Source: Cladocopium goreaui (lineage: Eukaryota; Sar; Dinophyceae; Suessiales; Symbiodiniaceae). Taken from it: a stretch of DNA of 64,000 bases. Of the stretch, positions 59,501 through 64,000 are shown piece by piece (positions within the stretch are counted from its first letter, which is position 1; the number at the start of each line of letters is the position of its first letter). The notes below the pieces were generated by a model. That model saw only the letters and a list, made by a program, of their open reading frames with translations, made no database searches and had not been told where the DNA came from. A program made the translations under genes and the position numbers. The DNA lies in the NCBI GenBank assembly GCA_947184155.2, contig CAMXCT020002364.1, forward strand, positions 31,450 through 95,449, in the 5' to 3' direction.

Positions 59501-62500
59501 AGCAAAAAAACACTGTAAATTACAGCATTTTTGGCAAGTCGATCGCAAAAAATGCTGGTATTTACACTGTTTTTGCAATTTCAAGAAAACGTGGAAGGCA
59601 CGAAACACTGTAAATAGCGGTGTTTTAGCCACTTTCGGACGCCGAAACGTTGGTATTTACACGTTTTTTTGCCCGTGACGGCGCCAAACCCCTGTAAATT
59701 ACAGCATTTTTTGCACTTGTTGAACCGATGTTTTGCCTTGATGAACGCAAAAAACGCTGGTATTTCCGCGTTTTTCAAAAAATCGAAGGTCGTGACGTGA
59801 ACGAAACCCTGTAAAAAAACAGTGTTTTAGCCACTTTCGGGGACTAAAACTGTGGTATTTACGCGGGTTCTTGCCATCTGACAGCGCAAGATGCTGTAAA
59901 TTACAGCACTTTGTGCGCTGTTTATGTTCAATTTTTAAACACGCGATGCTTTCACATGTTCTTTGCATTATTTTGCACTCTTCCACAAGAAACAACGTTG
60001 CAGATTGAAACTGGACGACAGCGTGACCCGAAAGAAAGCTGGAGGGAGGAGACGCACAGAAGCTTTTACCCACACACACAGGGGCTTTTACACAGAGAAG
60101 TCTTTACAAAGGAGCTTTTTACATACAGAAGGTTTTACACAGAGAAGTCTTTACTCTAAGGTGCTTTTGCAGACCAACGTCTAGGAGCTTTTACTCACAG
60201 AAGTTTTTACACGAAGAAGTCTTTACACAGAGGACTTTTTACACACAGACGCGTTTGCACACAGAAGCTTTTACACAGAGAAGCCTTTACACAGAGGAGC
60301 GTTTACACACCAAAGCGTTTACACACAGCAAGCTTTTACACACGCAGGGGCTTTTACACAGAGAAGCCTTTACACAGAGTAGCTTTTTACACACAGAAGG
60401 TTTTCCACAGAGAAGTCTTTCCTCTGCGGAGCTTTTTCACACAAACGTCTTGGAGCTTTTACACACAAAAGCTGTTACACAAAGGAGTCTTTACACAGAG
60501 AGCTTTAACACACAGACGCGTTTACACACAGAAACTTTTACACAGAGAAGCCTTTACACAGAGAGTGTTTACACACGGAAGCTTTTACACACAGAGAAAT
60601 CTTTACACAGACGGGCTTTCACACAAAGAAGCTTTCACACAAAGAAGTCTTTACACAGAGAATCTTACTTTTACACACAAAAGCTTTTACACAGAGAAGT
60701 CTTTGCACAGAGGCGCCTTTACACGAAGTAACAAGTTGAAATCGGCAGCAGTTCTTTAGGAAAAACCCTTCGCAGGAGCTTTCGGGAACTCACTTGCTCC
60801 CCAAAAAACGTCTATTCCAACAAATATGTTCCAAAAAACCTAAGGAATATACTTATTTCTGAAGCAGGTCCTCATTCAGTAACTTTCACGCCCTCACTGC
60901 GATGAAATGGAGGGCCGAGTGGTCCGGCGGAGCCGACGAGGGGCGTCAGCCCAAAAATAGCATAAAGTAGCCGTGTTCCAACTCAGAAAAACATTTTGAA
61001 TGAATGAGTTTCTCTATTAGAATCCACCATGAAATGGTCCCTCTGCTGCAACTGAGGCGAGTGCTCGCTCTTCAGCTTCTGATCGTCAAAGCCAACGCTC
61101 CTTAAGGCTGCCACCACCTGACCGGTCACTTTGTCACTGGCATGGAACTCCCAGCTGCAAACTGCACAACGGTCGGCCCAATGGGCCAATGGGCCTTCTT
61201 CTTCCTGAGTTGCGTCAAAGCTGGGGAAGTGACCACACACCAATCTTGACTAAAAAAGGGGAAAATGATGGAAAATGTCCACAAGAATGCTTCTGGTTGG
61301 CAAATCCCAAACCAGTCCCCCTTCCAATTTTGCCAAGCATCGTGACTCCCATGGCTTTGATGGTTTCATCTGCAAAAATGTATTCCAACGGAGTCCACCT
61401 CAGGTTTTGAGTGGTCACAAGACCCTTTGATTTGGACCTGGTTTGTGGTCAAAACCAATGCATTTATTCTATTTTATGCTCTCTTCAACTTCATAATACT
61501 TCATAATACTTCATAATACTTCATAATACTTCATAATACTTCATAATACTTCATAATACTTTATATTTATCTTTATTTAGTCTTCATATCTTTGCAAAAC
61601 CTCTGATGATTCTGTGCTTTCCACACGTGTCCAGAACCCCACCAAGGCGGCCACTCGCACTCCGGCTCTGTCTCGCCCACGCCGTGCTCCACGAAGGCCG
61701 TAACCAACTCGCTCTTGGGAGGGAACCCCTCCACCTGTATCAACACGGCTGGGATGTTTCGTGCAACTCCAGAACAGAAGTAAGAATAATTAGAATATGA
61801 AATAAGAAAATAAACATAAATAAATACAGAAATAAGTAAATTAATTGGTAAAGCAATAAATCAATAAATAAATATATATATATATACGTATATATATATA
61901 TACATATATATATATACATATATATATATACATATATATATACACATACATATATATATATTATGGCTTCAACGATTGGAACACAAAAATCCATGGGCTT
62001 AGGTGAGCATGGTGAGCAGGGCATGACAGCACAAGCAGCAACCGGATGACCCAATGGGATCTAATGGAAATCTTTCATCATCTTTCAGCCTGTTCGTTGT
62101 TGATCGCTTTCAAAAGAGTACTCTTGCCGCAGTCGTTGGGACCTCAGGACCCCGGTCCAAACATTGAGGGCGTTGAGGGTGGATTTTTTTGCTGTCTTCC
62201 TCCGTTTGACAATTTGATGTGGACCATTTTGGGAAATCAGTTCCATCCCTTCCTTGAATGATTTTAGTGTGTCCTCCTCTACTGTACTTCTTTGCGCCAT
62301 TGTCACAGGCGAATAAAACACAAAACGATTCAGTCTTGCTTCCATCCAGATTTGTGCAACCTCCTAGGCGTTCCACCACAAAGCCCATAGCATTTACCAC
62401 GTTTGAGGTGTAGCCTGACATCAGCTGCTGTGGGATGCAATTGGGAAATGCATCTGACGTTGCAGTACATCCAAGATCATCCAACACATGCAATGCTGAA

Positions 62501-62969
62501 GCGGCTGAAGAACATTGAAGAACTATAGAGAACTGGCATTGCAAAGAACCTGTCCACATCTTTCCACTACGGAGCCTGGTGTTATTGAGCAACGTCAGGG
62601 CCTTGGTTTGATCAACATTGGGATTCCAGCTACTGTACACAGTGTGTCACAGTGCCACGGCAGTGCTTGAGGTGGAGACTCCGTAGCCAAGCGTGAAGAC
62701 GCAATTGCAAAGGTCTTCACCTGAGATGATTTCAAGAAACCATATTTGTAACAGCTTGGCACCATGCACCACTCAAATTTCAAAGCAATGCATCTCTACC
62801 CTCTGAGATGATTCAGAAAAGCAAGTCACTAGCAGCTAGCATATTTTACAGATCACATTCTTTCCACCAGTGTGTGGAACCACAAATGAAACCCTTGGGG
62901 GGTAACCCAGCCCACCTTCTTCCTCCAAATCCTCAACGTCATCACCTTCAGCCGCATCATAGCAGCTCT
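49556..62969 (-). CDS. Elongation factor 3-like twin-ABC ATPase, at least 22 exons
   Basis: Soluble ABC-F ATPase of the EF3 type; EF3 helps release deacylated tRNA from ribosomes in fungi, and relatives occur in some algae and protists. Exons in reading order: about 62969-62916, 62720-62680, 62601-62571, 62414-62377, 62142-62090, 58661-58600, about 57980-57895, 57235-57172, 57094 to about 57048, 56575-56535, 56102-56050, 55102 to about 54988, 54046-54001, about 53514-53418, 53216-53160, 52713-52658, 51506-51450, 51081-51052, 50759-50713, 50353-50331, 49960-49935, about 49866-49842 and about 49622-49556. Both nucleotide-binding domains and the EF3-specific insertion are covered, with exons still missing between 62090 and 58661. 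The N-terminal HEAT-type region would lie upstream, partly beyond the window. Donors are GT or GC; acceptors are AG|G. One intron holds another gene and another holds satellite arrays; introns not listed separately show nothing recognisable. Confidence 0.9.
50936..50996. repeat. 10-bp repeat GATGGACCAT
   Basis: Four 10-bp copies followed by shorter GATGGCCAT copies, in the EF3-like intron between 51052 and 50759. The nearby 50661-50705 stretch repeats GGGCCATT. Confidence 0.85.
51841..52404 (-). CDS. TEX264-like GyrI-domain protein nested in an intron
   Basis: An intronless frame of 187 codons from ATG 52402-52404 to TGA 51841-51843. The first 24 residues (MVLLMVAGAACAGALVGIPW) form a hydrophobic N-terminal anchor; the rest resembles the GyrI-like domain of TEX264, with FLFIKHVGPYKDTGSIFAKL, then DSPQHVEAAKLRSMVGLLLP. 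In animals TEX264 is an ER membrane protein with its GyrI-like domain in the cytosol, acting as an ER-phagy receptor. Here it would be an ER-anchored cytosolic-domain protein. No long tail with an obvious LC3-binding motif is visible; the protein ends FAMENPEDYSWPS. It lies whole inside the 1151-nt intron between EF3-like exons 52658 and 51506, on the same strand. Lack of introns suggests insertion of a recycled mRNA. Confidence 0.75.
   Translation of the reverse strand: MVLLMVAGAACAGALVGIPWYLGAFRSIKFTETRTEPSIFLFIKHVGPYKDTGSIFAKLIPLQPTLGLHNMAMMPMDSPQHVEAAKLRSMVGLLLPASRASEVEGILKKISESGLTMSVREIKAARAKHTFFPLRSSLSFMLGPIKVYSAAYTGLDALPCGSVEVYHTQQIEFIFAMENPEDYSWPS
57048..62969 (-). CDS. EF3-like first ABC domain exons and linker
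   Basis: Acidic linker DAAEGDDVEDLEEEG (to 62916) joins GEDLCNCVFTLGYG (62720-62680), ALTLLNNTRLR (62601-62571) and KRGKCYGLC (62414-62377). The Walker A exon 62142-62090 completes GPNDCGKSTLLKAINNEQ. The Walker B exon 58661-58600 reads RLGLVRAMLMCADILLLDEP. The H-loop exon near 57980-57895 reads TIVVSHDSTFLDKVCSHVIN. The linker exon 57235-57172 reads SEKQRFVLPEPGMLE, followed by GVKSKGKKLLKMQNA. These are EF3-type motifs in the right order. The joint between 62571 and 62414 is not in perfect phase as drawn, so one of those boundaries is wrong or a tiny exon is missing. Confidence 0.88.
59340..59940. repeat. Palindromic short-repeat array
   Basis: Near-palindromes of the type ATGCTGTAAATTACAGCAT recur near 59361, 59511, 59693 and 59890, alternating with ACACTGGTATTTAC-type motifs near 59555, 59650, 59758 and 59853. 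Spacers are rich in GCAAAA and TTTTTG. The same motifs occur at 100-370. It lies in the large EF3-like intron. Confidence 0.8.
60050..60735. repeat. 16-bp monomer satellite array
   Basis: Imperfect tandem 16-mers such as CACAGAGAAGTCTTTA and CACACAGAAGCTTTTA. A 158-codon plus-strand frame through it (HTEAFTQRSLYTEE type) is a repeat effect. Its sequence style resembles the 15-bp satellite at 11.8-17.1 kb. It lies in the large EF3-like intron. Confidence 0.9.
61491..61560. repeat. 10-bp minisatellite TCATAATACT
   Basis: Seven exact tandem copies in the EF3-like intron. Confidence 0.95.
61790..61965. repeat. ATA-rich microsatellite
   Basis: AATAAATA runs followed by TATATACATA repeats in the EF3-like intron, just before the Walker A exon. 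Confidence 0.9.
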
Positions 62970-64000
62970 CAAGCAGTTCTGGCCTCGTGGTGGACGCAGA
63001 CGGGAGCGATTTTCGATATTCTCGATCAGCCAGGAAAAAACAGTTTGGCTCAGGTGATCATCGGATTCCAATCAGTGGATTAGAAATGGAAATGGTGGAA
63101 TCATCGGCCAGGAATCACGGCATACGCAATGGTTGGATGGTGCTGGACGTTTTGTCTGATCTCATCACTCAATATCTCATCACCTTGCACCGAGGCCCCA
63201 GCACTAAGTCATCACAGTCTTCAACGGATAAGATCAAAGGCGAGAGATAGGGCCTTAAGTGGCAGGGAAGATTCTTGATGTGCACACCGGACACTTTATT
63301 GGATACCAATTTCATGTTGACTGACATCCTGACTCTCTCAAATAGTTTTCAATGGAATATACTTCAATATGTACTTAATGCATTTAGTCAGTCATGTAGT
63401 TGAGGAGCTTTGGATTAGGCTCTCAGTTTTGGACGCAATGCACTGCCACCATTCTGCCAATTCGAAACTTCTGCAGGCCTCATCAACACTATCTGAACTG
63501 ACACATCTGATGTACCACAGGAACGACTTTCACAGACGCATTTCTGAGACAGGACTTCAGTGATCTTCACAGTCTACAACTGTTTTCTTTCTTGACAGTG
63601 GGAGAGACTAAACATGAAACAAGAGCTGACTCAGGACTTCCCCTTCACTGCACATATTGCTTCTGCCATCCAACTCTGCAATCGCATGCAATCACTTAAG
63701 ACCTTGACGCTCATACAGGCACAGAGCGATGCAACGTAGTCGATGACTACTTCACTCACCTTAGATGCCGATGCCATGCATTGCCGGACCTGGATCGCCA
63801 TTGGCGTGGCAACTCCCAGATCTATCAGCTCCAGGCCAGTTGTAGTTTTGCTGCTGGGATCTTCTCCTGTAGCAAATCCACAACCTTAGCGCCGAGCCAG
63901 GCTATCTGGAGCCACCACTATCAACGAAGCGAGCGCCGTGGTTCAAGGTGATTCAAAGATACCAGTTGTTGCCAAAGTTTGCCAAACTGTTGCAGCATGC
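62970..64000 (-). other. Probable upstream exons of the EF3-like gene, not resolved
   Basis: Minus-strand coding-like stretches lie near 63500-63403 (DSVDEACRSFELAEWWQC) and 63880-63760 (LIDLGVATPMAIQVRQCMA, ending at an AAG|GTGAGT donor). They could be parts of the N-terminal HEAT-type region expected before the acid linker. Neither was recognised by family, and the window ends here. Confidence 0.35.

Noticed and set aside
60255-60731. A 158-codon repeat ORF
   Set aside because: It is generated by the 16-bp satellite and has no start context or domain.

Overview
The window looks like nuclear DNA of a dinoflagellate, most likely a Symbiodiniaceae-type species. Four things support this. Conserved genes are cut into very short exons (20-103 nt in the cases I could fix). 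The introns end in AG followed by G and begin with GC almost as often as with GT. A decayed copy of the dinoflagellate spliced leader sits just upstream of one gene. Every gene I can recognise lies on the minus strand, as in dinoflagellate unidirectional gene blocks. Simple-sequence and minisatellite DNA fills much of the rest.

Layout, left to right. 1-5 kb: low-complexity, AT-rich and short palindromic repeats, no recognised gene. 5-11.4 kb: exon-like minus-strand segments of an unidentified gene or genes. 11.8-17.1 kb: a large satellite of 15-bp monomers arranged as 60-bp units, in three blocks with the same leader sequence, two of them separated by a duplicated 0.3-kb spacer. 17.4-21 kb: exon-like segments of two unidentified minus-strand genes, one with a long Asp/Glu tract. 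22.0-24.75 kb: an intronless RCC1-repeat plus ubiquitin-like gene with a relict spliced leader, flanked by two near-identical 240-bp miniature transposons. 25-40.6 kb: a myosin heavy-chain motor gene over at least 15 kb, whose introns hold a 789-bp terminal-inverted-repeat element with its own small ORF, a 70-bp G-rich minisatellite and several 9-11-bp minisatellites. 41.8-42.6 kb: a three-exon gene in which a ubiquitin fold seems split around another domain. 46.1-47 kb: an intronless, probably N-myristoylated ankyrin-repeat protein. 48.5-49.2 kb: a possible second inverted-repeat element. 49.5-63 kb: an elongation-factor-3-like twin-ABC ATPase gene of at least 22 exons, with an intronless TEX264-like gene nested on the same strand inside one intron and more satellite arrays in another.

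The genes do not form a pathway: cytoskeletal motor, translation factor, ER-phagy-receptor-like protein, ubiquitin-like proteins and scaffolds. What unites the region is genome architecture: one coding strand, intron-dense old genes beside intronless genes that look like recycled mRNAs, and many young repeats. Exon boundaries were placed by eye from reading-frame continuity and family conservation; boundaries marked approximate are less certain.
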